Positions 30,773-37,796 of a stretch of 54,802 bases of DNA are shown here, piece by piece. Location: positions 1 through 54,802 of the forward strand of contig PEAF01000007.1 in NCBI GenBank assembly GCA_002753465.1, written 5' to 3'. The DNA is from Candidatus Omnitrophota bacterium (GTDB lineage: Bacteria; Omnitrophota; Gorgyraeia; Zapsychrales; Fredricksoniimonadaceae). Both the position numbers and the translations under genes were made by a program. Positions within the stretch are counted from its first letter, which is position 1. Each line of letters opens with the position of its first letter. The notes beneath the pieces are model-generated. The model searched no databases. It was not told the DNA's origin and saw only the letters and a program-made list of their open reading frames with translations.

Positions 30773-32025
30773 TGGCTATATCGGGTGCTGCTTTGGCCCA
30801 GACCGTGGATGTACCGCGTGTGACGCCCGGGATGCGTACGCCGGATTACTGGATCAGCCGTCATCGTGCACCGGACAGGCTGGTGATGTCCCCCGAAGAG
30901 ATCAAAGCCTTCAACAAGAGGACAATAGATGCGGGTCTTATAGAAGAGCTGTCTGTTTTTCCTGAGGAGTATGACGGGTATAAATTGCAGATACAGTTAC
31001 AGTCCATGCTTGATGGCTTAAAGCATCAGCGCCTCTATATGGTTAGCGGCGCTTTAGCGGGAGAGGATCTTTACGCCAGCCTTCAAAAAAAGATCGCGAT
31101 TGATGCGGTTGCTTACCGCGTTATTCCCCGCAGAGCTTTTGTGACGACTTTTACTGACCAGCGTCTTGTTCCCATGGATGAGCCGCTTTATGAGGCGCCG
31201 CGCGATGTTGACTTTGATCAGGTTCAGAACAGCGGCCTTGACCCGTCCACGCCGGTGATGGTGCTGCATCAAACCGCTGATGGCAAGTGGCTTTATGTGA
31301 AGGATATGATCGCCGGAGGCTGGGTGCATGCGGATGCTGTCGCTTTTGTGGATGAGAGGATGTGGAAAATGTTCTGGCAGGACACGTCATCTGTGGTTGT
31401 GACCGCGGCACGTACACTGGTCTGGAGCGACGCTGAGCTTAGGGGGCCGCTGGCTGCGCTCAGGATGGGCACACGGCTTATGGCTACAAAGTTCACCCGG
31501 GGCGTTGTTGAGGTCCTTTATCCGCAGCGGGGTGTCGGCGGTAAGGTTTTCTGGACAACGGCGTTCATGAAACGCGCCGATGTGACGCCGGGCTCTTTGC
31601 CGTACACGGCGCGCAATATTTACACGCAGGCTTTTAAAATGCTCGACGCGCCTTATGGCTGGGGGGATGTTCATCAGCGGCAGGATTGTTCCCGTTTTAC
31701 GCAAATGGTTTTTGCAACGGTTGGCCTTATTCTCCCGCGTAATTCAGCGGAGCAGGGTCAGACGGGGTCCGAGGTGCCTTTGCCGGAAGCGATGGGGGCG
31801 GCAACATTGTTGCGCTTGAACGGACATGTGATGCTTTACTTGGGAAGGGTTGATCAAAGGCTTTATGCCATCCATGATGTGTGGGCCTATCGCGAGAATG
31901 TCAATGGCCGCGATGTGCTCAGGCCGCTGAAGCGTGTGGTCGTGAGCGATCTTCTTTTGGGTGAGGGCTCATCCAAAGGGTCCTTGATGGAGCGCCTTGT
32001 AGCGGTCAGGTCCCTCGCCAAGTGA
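30742..32025 (+). CDS. Secreted NlpC/P60 murein endopeptidase with SH3-like domains
   Basis: This 427-residue protein has a signal peptide (cleavage near ALA/QT). It has an N-terminal helical segment, SH3-like beta regions around 125-205 and 215-285, and a C-terminal NlpC/P60 domain. In the latter Cys316 (RQDCSRF), His362 (NGHVMLYLG) and His378 (AIHD) form the catalytic set. Enzymes with this layout cleave the D-Glu-diaminoacid bond of peptidoglycan stems and release L-Ala-D-Glu, which is the epimerase's substrate. Its start lies inside the end of the DUF819 gene, pointing to co-translation. Confidence 0.85.
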   Translation: MRAALSFLCLMAISGAALAQTVDVPRVTPGMRTPDYWISRHRAPDRLVMSPEEIKAFNKRTIDAGLIEELSVFPEEYDGYKLQIQLQSMLDGLKHQRLYMVSGALAGEDLYASLQKKIAIDAVAYRVIPRRAFVTTFTDQRLVPMDEPLYEAPRDVDFDQVQNSGLDPSTPVMVLHQTADGKWLYVKDMIAGGWVHADAVAFVDERMWKMFWQDTSSVVVTAARTLVWSDAELRGPLAALRMGTRLMATKFTRGVVEVLYPQRGVGGKVFWTTAFMKRADVTPGSLPYTARNIYTQAFKMLDAPYGWGDVHQRQDCSRFTQMVFATVGLILPRNSAEQGQTGSEVPLPEAMGAATLLRLNGHVMLYLGRVDQRLYAIHDVWAYRENVNGRDVLRPLKRVVVSDLLLGEGSSKGSLMERLVAVRSLAK

Positions 32026-32047
32026 CGTCGGGGGTGATTAATAAAAG

Positions 32048-32303
32048 TTGACATTTTGGGATTGTGTGGCATACTTGTGCCGTTCAAGGTAGCGATCAGG
32101 TCAGATCTATCCCATCTGAGTATTCCCCTCCTCATTACCTTGCCCGGACAAAGGCATGTGCCGTCCGCTCGTAAGGTTCGTCAAATCTTTTTAACCAAGA
32201 TCAACCGACTAAACGGGATTTTCCGTCAGTTCAGGTGCTTTTATGTTAAAGCCCGGCTTTCGGGGATATTAAATTAATTGTAACAAGAAAGAAGAACAAA
32301 GAA
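32048..32303 (+). promoter_or_regulatory. Promoter and long leader of the DEAD-box helicase gene
   Basis: A consensus -35 TTGACA (32048-32053) and a weak -10 ATACTT (32071-32076) are 17 bases apart. This leaves a leader of about 220 bases before the ATG. The leader has local hairpins (CAGAT/ATCTG near 32100; CCGG/CCGG near 32253) and no convincing reading frame. Confidence 0.5.
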
Positions 32304-33551
32304 ATGACAACAACAAACACACCAACAACTTTTTTTGGTTTGGGAATTGCGCCCAAAGTACTTGAAGTACTTGCACGCATGAAATTCGTGGTGCCGACAC
32401 CTATTCAACATAAGGCCATTCCGATGGCGGTTGAGGGTAAGGACATCATGGGTATCGCCCAGACCGGTACCGGGAAAACACTGGCTTTTGCCATTCCCAT
32501 GGTACAGCGCCTGGCACAGGAGCCTATCGGCATCGGCCTTGTGGTCGTTCCGACACGCGAACTGGCTATCCAGGTTGAAGAAACATTTAACAAGGTAGCG
32601 CAGCCGTTCGGTTTAAGGACCGCGATCCTCATCGGCGGTGCGTCGATGGAAGAGCAGTTGCGTGCCATCAAGAAAGGCGCGCGTATCCTTATTGCGACAC
32701 CGGGACGCCTGATCGATCATATGCAGCGTGGCACCGTGCGGCTTCAGACAACGCGCGTCCTTGTGCTTGATGAGGCTGATCGTATGTTCGACATGGGTTT
32801 TGCTCCGCAGATCGAACAGATCCTGCAGCAGGTCCCGAAGGAACGTCAGACCATGCTTTTTTCAGCGACCATGCCGCGGGACATCATGGCCATGGCTTCG
32901 CGTCACATGAAGCTTCCGATCAATATTGAGGTAGCACCCCAGGGTACAGCTGCTGAACGCGTTGTTCAGGAGATCTTCGTGGTCCGTCGTGAAATGAAGA
33001 GCATCCTCTTGCAGAAAATTCTGGGCCAGTATCGCGGCTCTATTCTTATTTTCTCGCGCACCAAGCACGGTGCTAGTAAGCTCGTTCGTGAGATCAAGGC
33101 CATGACTCACAGTGCAGCCGAGATCCACTCGGACCGTTCCTTGTCCCAGCGCCGTCAGGCACTTGAGGGGTTCAAGGTTGGACGTTATCGTATCCTTGTG
33201 GCGACAGATATCGCCGCGCGCGGTATTGACGTTAAAGGCATTGAGCTTGTTATCAATTACGATCTTCCGGATGATGCCGAGAACTATGTGCATCGCATTG
33301 GCCGTACGGGCCGTGCCGGCATGGAAGGCCGCGCGATCTCGATCGCTACGCCGGATCAGGCCGATCAGATCCAGGCCATTGAACGCTGCATGCGTTCGGA
33401 GATCAAGTTGGCTGAGCATCCTGAGATCGAAACACAGAAGCTTTACCGTGCACCTTCCCGCAGCGCTTCAAGCGGGTCGAGCAGCCGCAGGCCTTCAAGC
33501 GGTGGCAGAAGCTTCAGGGGTAAATCCTTTGGCGGCCGTCGTCGTTTCTGA
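32304..33551 (+). CDS. DEAD-box ATP-dependent RNA helicase
   Basis: This 415-residue protein shows the full DEAD-box set in order: the Q motif (TPIQHKAIP), AQTGTGKT, PTRELA, GG, TPGR, DEAD, SAT, the ARGIDV block and HRIGRTGR. The C-terminal ~40 residues are a Ser/Gly/Arg-rich tail (SGGRSFRGKSFGG) like those of RhlE-type helicases, which helps RNA binding. It unwinds RNA in ribosome assembly or mRNA decay, often at low temperature. A long untranslated leader precedes it, as in autoregulated helicase genes. Assignment to RhlE rather than CsdA or SrmB is by size and tail only. Confidence 0.93.
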   Translation: MTTTNTPTTFFGLGIAPKVLEVLARMKFVVPTPIQHKAIPMAVEGKDIMGIAQTGTGKTLAFAIPMVQRLAQEPIGIGLVVVPTRELAIQVEETFNKVAQPFGLRTAILIGGASMEEQLRAIKKGARILIATPGRLIDHMQRGTVRLQTTRVLVLDEADRMFDMGFAPQIEQILQQVPKERQTMLFSATMPRDIMAMASRHMKLPINIEVAPQGTAAERVVQEIFVVRREMKSILLQKILGQYRGSILIFSRTKHGASKLVREIKAMTHSAAEIHSDRSLSQRRQALEGFKVGRYRILVATDIAARGIDVKGIELVINYDLPDDAENYVHRIGRTGRAGMEGRAISIATPDQADQIQAIERCMRSEIKLAEHPEIETQKLYRAPSRSASSGSSSRRPSSGGRSFRGKSFGGRRRF

Positions 33552-33560
33552 TAAATAGCT

Positions 33561-33592
33561 TGTCATCCTGAGGGCGAAGCCCGAAGGATCTC
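33561..33592. repeat. Dispersed intergenic palindrome, TGTCATCCTGAG type
   Basis: The sequence contains TGTCATCCTGAGGGCGAAGC followed by CCGAAGGATCTC. The arms ATCCT/AGGAT and GGGC/GCCC give an imperfect hairpin. I recognise this class as a common short intergenic repeat in many unrelated bacteria (recollection). Confidence 0.5.
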
Positions 33593-33620
33593 AGCGTTCT
33601 TTAGAATATGTTGTTAGAAA

Positions 33621-33648
33621 AGCCTCTTGGGAAACCAGGGGGCTTTTT
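33621..33648 (+). terminator. Rho-independent terminator after the helicase gene
   Basis: The stem AGCCTCTTGG/CCAGGGGGCT (two wobble pairs) has a GAAA loop and is followed by five T. It is almost identical to the terminator at 37569, so one terminator sequence is reused. Confidence 0.75.
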
Positions 33649-33684
33649 GTTTTACGCGCGTTAATATCGATCGTATTATTTACG

Positions 33685-33706
33685 CCCTCCCCCTTGTGGG
33701 GAGGGA
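33685..33706. repeat. Short GC-rich palindrome in the intergenic region
   Basis: CCCTCCCC-CTTGT-GGGGAGGG forms an 8-bp hairpin with no following T run. It is probably a dispersed repeat rather than a terminator. Confidence 0.4.
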
Positions 33707-33741
33707 ATGGAAGGGGGGCACATTATGCTTTTGAGGCCAAG

Positions 33742-33770
33742 TTGACTTTTGTTCTTGATCAGAGTATCCT
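33742..33770 (+). promoter_or_regulatory. Promoter of the AbrB/RelE toxin-antitoxin pair
   Basis: TTGACT (33742-33747) and TATCCT (33765-33770) are separated by 17 bases, ending about 40 bases before the antitoxin ATG. Confidence 0.55.
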
Positions 33771-33812
33771 TATTGTAAGGAAGTAAGGAATAATACAGGA
33801 AGGCGGCCAAGT

Positions 33813-34076
33813 ATGACTATTATTGAAACGGCTAAAATAACAACAAAGGGACAAGTGACGATCCCCAATCGGATCCGCAAGCTTTTACATTTGGAAGAAG
33901 GATCTTCGGTTGCTTTTGGTATTAGTAAGAACGGCATCATGTTGATGCCCTGTGAAGTGACCGCTAAATCGCCGTACACGTCCAAAGAGTGGCAAAAGAT
34001 CGAGAAATTGGCCTCTGAGAAGGGAAAAGCATTCTCAAGTGATGACGCGGCGAAGGGTTATCTCGCTAGTTTATGA
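33813..34076 (+). CDS. AbrB-type antitoxin
   Basis: This 87-residue protein begins with the swapped-hairpin AbrB/MazE-like DNA-binding motif (AKITTKGQVTIPNRIRKLLHL, G-SSVAF). A helical C-terminal half that would bind the toxin follows. Its stop overlaps the toxin start (ATGA). The pair forms a type II toxin-antitoxin module, with this partner expected to autorepress the promoter just upstream. Assignment rests on a clear N-terminal motif and on gene order. Confidence 0.85.
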   Translation: MTIIETAKITTKGQVTIPNRIRKLLHLEEGSSVAFGISKNGIMLMPCEVTAKSPYTSKEWQKIEKLASEKGKAFSSDDAAKGYLASL

Positions 34077-34351
34077 AGTTTGAATTTAAACCGTCCTTTG
34101 ATCGCTCGATCAAGCAGTTGCCTTTAAATGATAAGGCTGAAGTTAAGGCTGCGGCCAGTCAACTTATTGAAGTTTTGTCTAAAGACAGAGAGATTTACCA
34201 GGGGTTGGGGCTAAAACGTCTTAAAGGTGATTTCTGGGAAGTTCGTTATGGGCTTAAAGTCAGGATCCTCTTTCGCTGGGAAGGGGCTCTGGTGGAATTT
34301 CTACTTGCCGGCAATCACGATGATGTTAAGCGTTTTCTAAAACAAAATTGA
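34073..34351 (+). CDS. RelE-family toxin
   Basis: This 92-residue protein has the RelE pattern: FDRSIKQLP near the start, then GLKRLKGDFWEVRYGLKVRILFRWEG, and a C-terminal FLLAGNHDDVKRFL in place of the usual HR-x-Y end. RelE toxins inhibit translation by cutting mRNA. It overlaps the antitoxin gene by 4 bases. Sequence differs from the toxin at 10904, so the two modules are independent. Confidence 0.8.
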   Translation: MKFEFKPSFDRSIKQLPLNDKAEVKAAASQLIEVLSKDREIYQGLGLKRLKGDFWEVRYGLKVRILFRWEGALVEFLLAGNHDDVKRFLKQN

Positions 34352-34359
34352 TCAATGGT

Positions 34360-34418
34360 AATTATGGGGACATGTACCATTAATTCGCGAAGCGAATTTG
34401 GTACGTGTCCCCATAATT
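34360..34418. repeat. 59-bp REP-like perfect hairpin
   Basis: AATTATGGGGACATGTACCA (34360-34379) pairs with its near-perfect complement at 34399-34418. A second stem AATTCGC/GCGAATT lies inside. The GGGGACA-GTACC core recurs in part at 37035. REP-like hairpins of this kind are often moved by TnpA-REP proteins, but none is in the window. Confidence 0.65.
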
Positions 34419-34437
34419 GTTTAGGTAAGGTCCCGGT

Positions 34438-34665
34438 ATGATTAGAAATGCGCGTAATGACAATGACGTTATTATTTGTTACTGTTCGGACTTGAAAAGG
34501 TGCGAGATAAGGAATGCCGTCAAGAACGGTTGTCGGACGATAGCGGATGTGAGAAAGCATGCGGGTAAGAATATAACAGGACAATGTGCAGAAAAGAATC
34601 CGTCGAAAAGGTGTTGCCATGATCTGTTCATGGATGAAATAAACAGGACCCTTAAAGCTCTATAA
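34438..34665 (+). CDS. BFD-like [2Fe-2S]-binding protein
   Basis: This 75-residue protein has the Cys pattern of bacterioferritin-associated-ferredoxin-like domains: CxC (Cys14, Cys16), then after a helical stretch (AVKNGCRTIADVRKHAG) Cys50 and a CC pair (59-60) in GQCAEKNPSKRCC. Such domains bind a 2Fe-2S cluster and serve in electron transfer or iron release. The C-terminal arrangement with NPxxxCC matches a stand-alone variant of the family. No ferritin or redox partner is encoded next to it. Confidence 0.65.
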   Translation: MIRNARNDNDVIICYCSDLKRCEIRNAVKNGCRTIADVRKHAGKNITGQCAEKNPSKRCCHDLFMDEINRTLKAL

Positions 34666-34690
34666 ATCGTGCATGCCCCTTTAATTGTAA

Positions 34691-34912
34691 TTAAAAGTCG
34701 ACCAGTTTTGATAGGGGGATTTTAAAAGCAGTCGCTAATTTGTTGAGTGTGATTAAGCTCGGGCAAGTGGGATTCTTTGATTCTAGATATTGAACGTTTT
34801 TGTAGGAAATATCAGCAACCTCAGCAAGCTTCTCCTGTGTTAAGCCTTCCTTTATTCTTAATTCTCGTAGCCGTCTTGAGAACCTTCTAACGACATCATT
34901 ATTGTTCTTCAT
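34691..34912 (-). CDS. XRE-family helix-turn-helix regulator
   Basis: This 73-residue protein is essentially one HTH_3 domain: LRELRIKEGLTQEKLAEVADISYKN, then VQYLESK and a PSLITLNKLATAF recognition-helix tail. It has no effector domain, as in small phage- or element-borne repressors. It is divergent from the methyltransferase next door and probably controls the shared intergenic region. Base composition here is clearly more AT-rich than the flanking core genes. Confidence 0.8.
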   Translation of the reverse strand: MKNNNDVVRRFSRRLRELRIKEGLTQEKLAEVADISYKNVQYLESKNPTCPSLITLNKLATAFKIPLSKLVDF

Positions 34913-35022
34913 GGGTGGATTATAGTTTCAGCGCACAATTCTTTACACCAAAGGCATTGGGTGTTAACATTGTGCATGTTTACATCAGAAGAACTAATTT
35001 CCATGGGATTTGGGAGGGCTTA

Positions 35023-35739
35023 ATGGCAGAAAAGAAAAATTATTTGTTAACTAGTTTCTTGTCTGTATTTGAAGGCGAGAAAAGGGGTAAAGTGTTGGAC
35101 ATTGGGTGTGGTAACGGTGACTATGCGTTCAATCTTAAGAAGATGGGTTTTGATGTTCTAGCCGCGGATATGGATATCGAGCGATTTCAATATAAGGGGC
35201 AGATCGACTTTAAAGAATGTGACGTTACTGAAAAGCTACCGTTTGGTGATAATACTTTTGATTTTATTGTATTTTCTGAGGTTGTTGAGCATTTAAAGAA
35301 TCCGTATGATGTATTTAAAGAATTGAATAGAATTTTAAAGTCCGGCGGGAAGATTGTTCTATCAACCCCTAACATTTTAAATCTAAAATCAAGAGTTCGT
35401 TTTTTTACCGAGGGTTGTTGGGAATATTTCAGAGAGATACCCTTAGAGCATTCTAAGAATCCTAAGGAAGTTATTTGGAACTTGCATTTAATGCCATGGC
35501 GTTATCATGAATTAGAGTATCTGCTTCACTATAGTCATTTAGAAATCGAAGGTATTTATACTAGTAAATATGAGGGGATGGGCCTAGCTTTTATAGTGCC
35601 AATGATGTGGCTTCAATTAAGATCGAAGGAAAGGCGCGCAAAGAAAAAGGGTGGGGTAGATTTCTCTAGGATCAATAATATTATGTTGTCTAAGAATATG
35701 CTTTTTGGAGAGCATTTAATATTGAAAGCAGTTAAGTAA
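35023..35739 (+). CDS. Class I SAM-dependent methyltransferase
   Basis: ATG 35023, five bases after GGGAGG, gives 238 residues; an in-frame ATG at 34915 lacks a ribosome site. Motif I is LDIGCGNGDYA, motif II VLAADMD, motif III LPFGDNTFDFIVFSEVVEHL, followed by the LNRILKSGGKIVLSTPN block. This is the Methyltransf_11 pattern, common in polysaccharide or lipid modification. The gene is AT-rich and lies in a likely acquired island. Substrate unknown. Confidence 0.8.
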   Translation: MAEKKNYLLTSFLSVFEGEKRGKVLDIGCGNGDYAFNLKKMGFDVLAADMDIERFQYKGQIDFKECDVTEKLPFGDNTFDFIVFSEVVEHLKNPYDVFKELNRILKSGGKIVLSTPNILNLKSRVRFFTEGCWEYFREIPLEHSKNPKEVIWNLHLMPWRYHELEYLLHYSHLEIEGIYTSKYEGMGLAFIVPMMWLQLRSKERRAKKKGGVDFSRINNIMLSKNMLFGEHLILKAVK

Positions 35740-35762
35740 TAGCTTTGAATTTGAAGAGAGGG

Positions 35763-35897
35763 CTATACTATGGGCAAATCATCATCGTCTGGGAGGAAAA
35801 AGTCCCACACATAAAAGAATAGAAATAATGGCAGAATTAAGATTGTGGCAATAAAAGAAAGCGTAGTCAGGATTGCCGCGTTCCATTTTTTTCTCAT
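35763..35897 (-). CDS. 44-residue membrane microprotein
   Basis: A short minus-strand frame starts at ATG 35897, four bases after GGTGAGG. It reads MRKKW, then a ~25-residue hydrophobic helix (AAILTTLSFIATILILPLFL), then an acidic tail with DDDD. Its positive-inside N-terminus and acidic C-terminus fit a single-pass protein. It lies 35 bases downstream of the FkbM gene on the same strand. Coding status rests on the ribosome site and the membrane-helix pattern only. Confidence 0.5.
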   Translation of the reverse strand: MRKKWNAAILTTLSFIATILILPLFLFFYVWDFFLPDDDDLPIV

Positions 35898-35932
35898 ATA
35901 CCTCACCGTATACCCTTAAACAATCCCAGCTT

Positions 35933-36703
35933 TTATTTAAATGCCTGATTAATGAATAAATAATTTGCAAACGAATCTTTTTTCCCATTACGTCCAATGC
36001 ACGGTACTTCTTCAGCTAACTTGAAACCAAACCCCGATAAGTAACGACTTACATCATCAAGACACTTTTGCCCTTGATAAAGAGGGATTGTTTCAATTTC
36101 ACTAATAATGTATCTAACACGATTCAAAACATCCCCCAATCCTTGTAATGCCTCAAATTCTGCCCCCTGAAGATCCATGCATAGTAGATCAATGCTCTGA
36201 ATACCATATTCATGACAAAAGCCATCCAGTCGGATGGCATCCACCTCAATCTCGCACTGTTTTAATTTTTCGTAATGTAAATTGGCGCTCATAAAACAAG
36301 AAGAGCTACCGATATTCTTTGCTTGAAGCTCAGGTAAGTCGTCATCATATGAGGCAACAACTGGGAAGAATTGTATTTTCTTATCTTGATTCCAAACGGC
36401 CTTCTCAATTAAAACGACATTTTCAGCTTTCGCCAAATTCTGACGGCACAATGAAAGCGAGTCAGGGTTACATTCAAAAGCAAACACTCTTGCCCGAAAG
36501 AATTTCTGCAACAATATGGCGTCTTTAAGATCCCTGCTTCCAACTTCAAAAACAAGCTTCACTTCGGCTCTTTCTATGTGCCGTTTAAACTGTTTATCTA
36601 AATAAGTGCTATACGGCCGTACCCTTTTTATTCCTAACCATCTCTTTAAAATGCCCCCTGCCATACCTACCTCTTTCTGATACGCCTTTTTATAAGAAGC
36701 CAT
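35933..36703 (-). CDS. FkbM-family methyltransferase
   Basis: This 256-residue protein has the FkbM pattern: FEVGSRDLKDAILLQ as a modified motif I, VFAFECNPDSL (motif II, Glu for the sugar hydroxyls), VEVDAIRLDGFC, SIDLLCMDLQGAEFEALQG and IISEIETIPLY. Family members O-methylate sugars or small secondary metabolites. The gene is AT-rich like its neighbours and is read divergently from the XRE gene at 36789. A likely role is modification of a surface glycan, together with the other methyltransferase here. Confidence 0.8.
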   Translation of the reverse strand: MASYKKAYQKEVGMAGGILKRWLGIKRVRPYSTYLDKQFKRHIERAEVKLVFEVGSRDLKDAILLQKFFRARVFAFECNPDSLSLCRQNLAKAENVVLIEKAVWNQDKKIQFFPVVASYDDDLPELQAKNIGSSSCFMSANLHYEKLKQCEIEVDAIRLDGFCHEYGIQSIDLLCMDLQGAEFEALQGLGDVLNRVRYIISEIETIPLYQGQKCLDDVSRYLSGFGFKLAEEVPCIGRNGKKDSFANYLFINQAFK

Positions 36704-36711
36704 ATTATAGA

Positions 36712-36770
36712 CATACCTTGTGGGTATGCAAGTAAAACATACCTAAGCCGGAGTGTTCCTCTGCGGTATG
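36712..36770. promoter_or_regulatory. Paired CATACC/GGTATG operator-like repeats between divergent genes
   Basis: CATACC-TTGTG-GGTATG (36712-36728) is a near-palindrome. A second pair, CATACC (36738-36743) and GGTATG (36765-36770), follows between the FkbM gene and the XRE gene. The arrangement suits binding of the adjacent XRE repressor. Confidence 0.45.
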
Positions 36771-36788
36771 CAATAAGATAATATTTAC

Positions 36789-37016
36789 ATGGCAACAGCC
36801 CAACACAACATAAAAAATACTCTTGTGGAAAATATTAAATGCTATCGTGAAAAGGCGCACCTTACACAAGAACAGGCGGCAGAGCGGGCTGGGATTACTG
36901 CAAAATATTGGCAGCGACTAGAAATGCGCTCACAAATAGATCTTCCTTCGATAAAAGTGCTTTTTAAGATTGCGCAAGCGCTTAACATAAACCCCGGCAA
37001 GTTAATCGACAACTAA
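36789..37016 (+). CDS. XRE-family helix-turn-helix regulator
   Basis: This 75-residue protein has a single HTH_3 domain: IKCYREKAHLTQEQAAERAGITAKY, then WQRLEMRS and LPSIKVLFKIAQALN. It resembles the small regulator at 34691 in size and layout but is a separate sequence. It is divergent from the FkbM methyltransferase gene, with repeated CATACC/GGTATG sites between them, so it probably controls both. Confidence 0.8.
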   Translation: MATAQHNIKNTLVENIKCYREKAHLTQEQAAERAGITAKYWQRLEMRSQIDLPSIKVLFKIAQALNINPGKLIDN

Positions 37017-37034
37017 TACCATCAGACAGTTCCA

Positions 37035-37080
37035 GGGACACGTACCAAAGGTTTCCGGAGACACGGTTTTTAAGGTGTCC
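37035..37080. repeat. Degenerate REP-like sequence
   Basis: GGGACACGTACC (37035-37046) matches the core of the hairpin at 34360. GGTGTCC follows at 37074-37080. It looks like a decayed copy of the same repeat family at the far side of the AT-rich island. Confidence 0.4.
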
Positions 37081-37147
37081 AGTAATTCCGAAATTGTGTG
37101 ATAATATTATTAGGGCTTTTTATAAAACAAATCATAAGGGGGCTGGT

Positions 37148-37543
37148 ATGAAGAAGTTTTTATCGATGGTGATGGTAGGTGTCATGGCGCTGGCTTTGTC
37201 AGGTGCAGCTTTTGCGCAGGCGCCGGCAGGTTATGTGGCCAGTAAAGGCGGCGAAAAGTTCCATACAACAGAGTGTCCTGTAGCTAAAAAGATCACGGCT
37301 GACAAATTGGTGAAGTTTGCCACACCGGATGAGGCGATCAAGGCGGGTTATAGCGCATGTAAAACTTGCAATCCGCCGCCAAGTGCTGATGCGTTGGTTG
37401 TGACTAAGGCGGGCGGCAAGTATCATAAGCAAAGCTGCCGGATCGTCGCTGGCATGGATACAGCTAACAAGGTGTACTATAAAGATGTGGCGGCAGCGGA
37501 AAAAGATGGCTATAAGCCGTGCGCGATCTGTTTTAAAAAGTAA
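37148..37543 (+). CDS. Secreted protein with two Ada-like Cys metal-binding repeats
   Basis: ATG 37148 (AAGGGGG upstream) gives 131 residues with a signal peptide ending AFA/QA. Two tandem repeats follow. Repeat 1 has His39, Cys43 and CKTC (71-74); repeat 2 has His93, Cys97 and CAIC (125-128). Both show the HxxxC-x(n)-GY-x-x-CxxC layout seen in the Ada N-terminal zinc-binding domain (VASKGGEKFH, EAIKAGY). In Ada this site binds zinc and takes up methyl groups. Here, outside the cytoplasm, metal binding is the more likely role (inference). Confidence 0.75.
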   Translation: MKKFLSMVMVGVMALALSGAAFAQAPAGYVASKGGEKFHTTECPVAKKITADKLVKFATPDEAIKAGYSACKTCNPPPSADALVVTKAGGKYHKQSCRIVAGMDTANKVYYKDVAAAEKDGYKPCAICFKK

Positions 37544-37568
37544 TAGTTGTTAAGGGTTTTATTTAAGA

Positions 37569-37598
37569 AGCCTCTTGGGAAACCAAGGGGCTTTTTTA
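37569..37598 (+). terminator. Rho-independent terminator after the Ada-like gene
   Basis: AGCCTCTTGG/CCAAGGGGCT (one wobble) with a GAAA loop is followed by six T. It is nearly the same sequence as at 33621. Confidence 0.85.
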
Positions 37599-37644
37599 TT
37601 TCTCAAGGATGATTGAGCTTCTGAGGGGGGATTGGCGATAATTG

Positions 37645-37780
37645 TTTTCCTGGTTTCATAAGGCCTCGGGACGCCTGGCTGCTCAGACAGTGGAAACAGC
37701 TTTTTCTATAAAAAGAATTATTGAAAGCTTGGTTTCCAAACTCGCAGCTGCGGCATTCCCTCAGCCCTAAACCAGGAAAA
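37645..37780. ncRNA. Long imperfect hairpin element, copy 1 (candidate structured RNA or MITE)
   Basis: Arms nest from outside in: TTTTCCTGGTTT (37645-37656) with AAACCAGGAAAA (37769-37780); GGCTGC with GCAGCT-GCGGC; TGGAAAC with GTTTCCA; AGCTTT with AAAGCT. An inverted copy with ~85 bases of close similarity occurs at 52668-52800. No reading frame is convincing. Orientation and transcription are unknown. Confidence 0.55.
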
Positions 37781-37796
37781 TATAACATTAGTTTTG

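Noticed and set aside
35782..35997. A 71-codon minus-strand frame overlapping the end of the FkbM gene
   Set aside because: It overlaps the FkbM gene and has no ribosome site. The 44-codon frame in another phase has both a ribosome site and a clear membrane helix.
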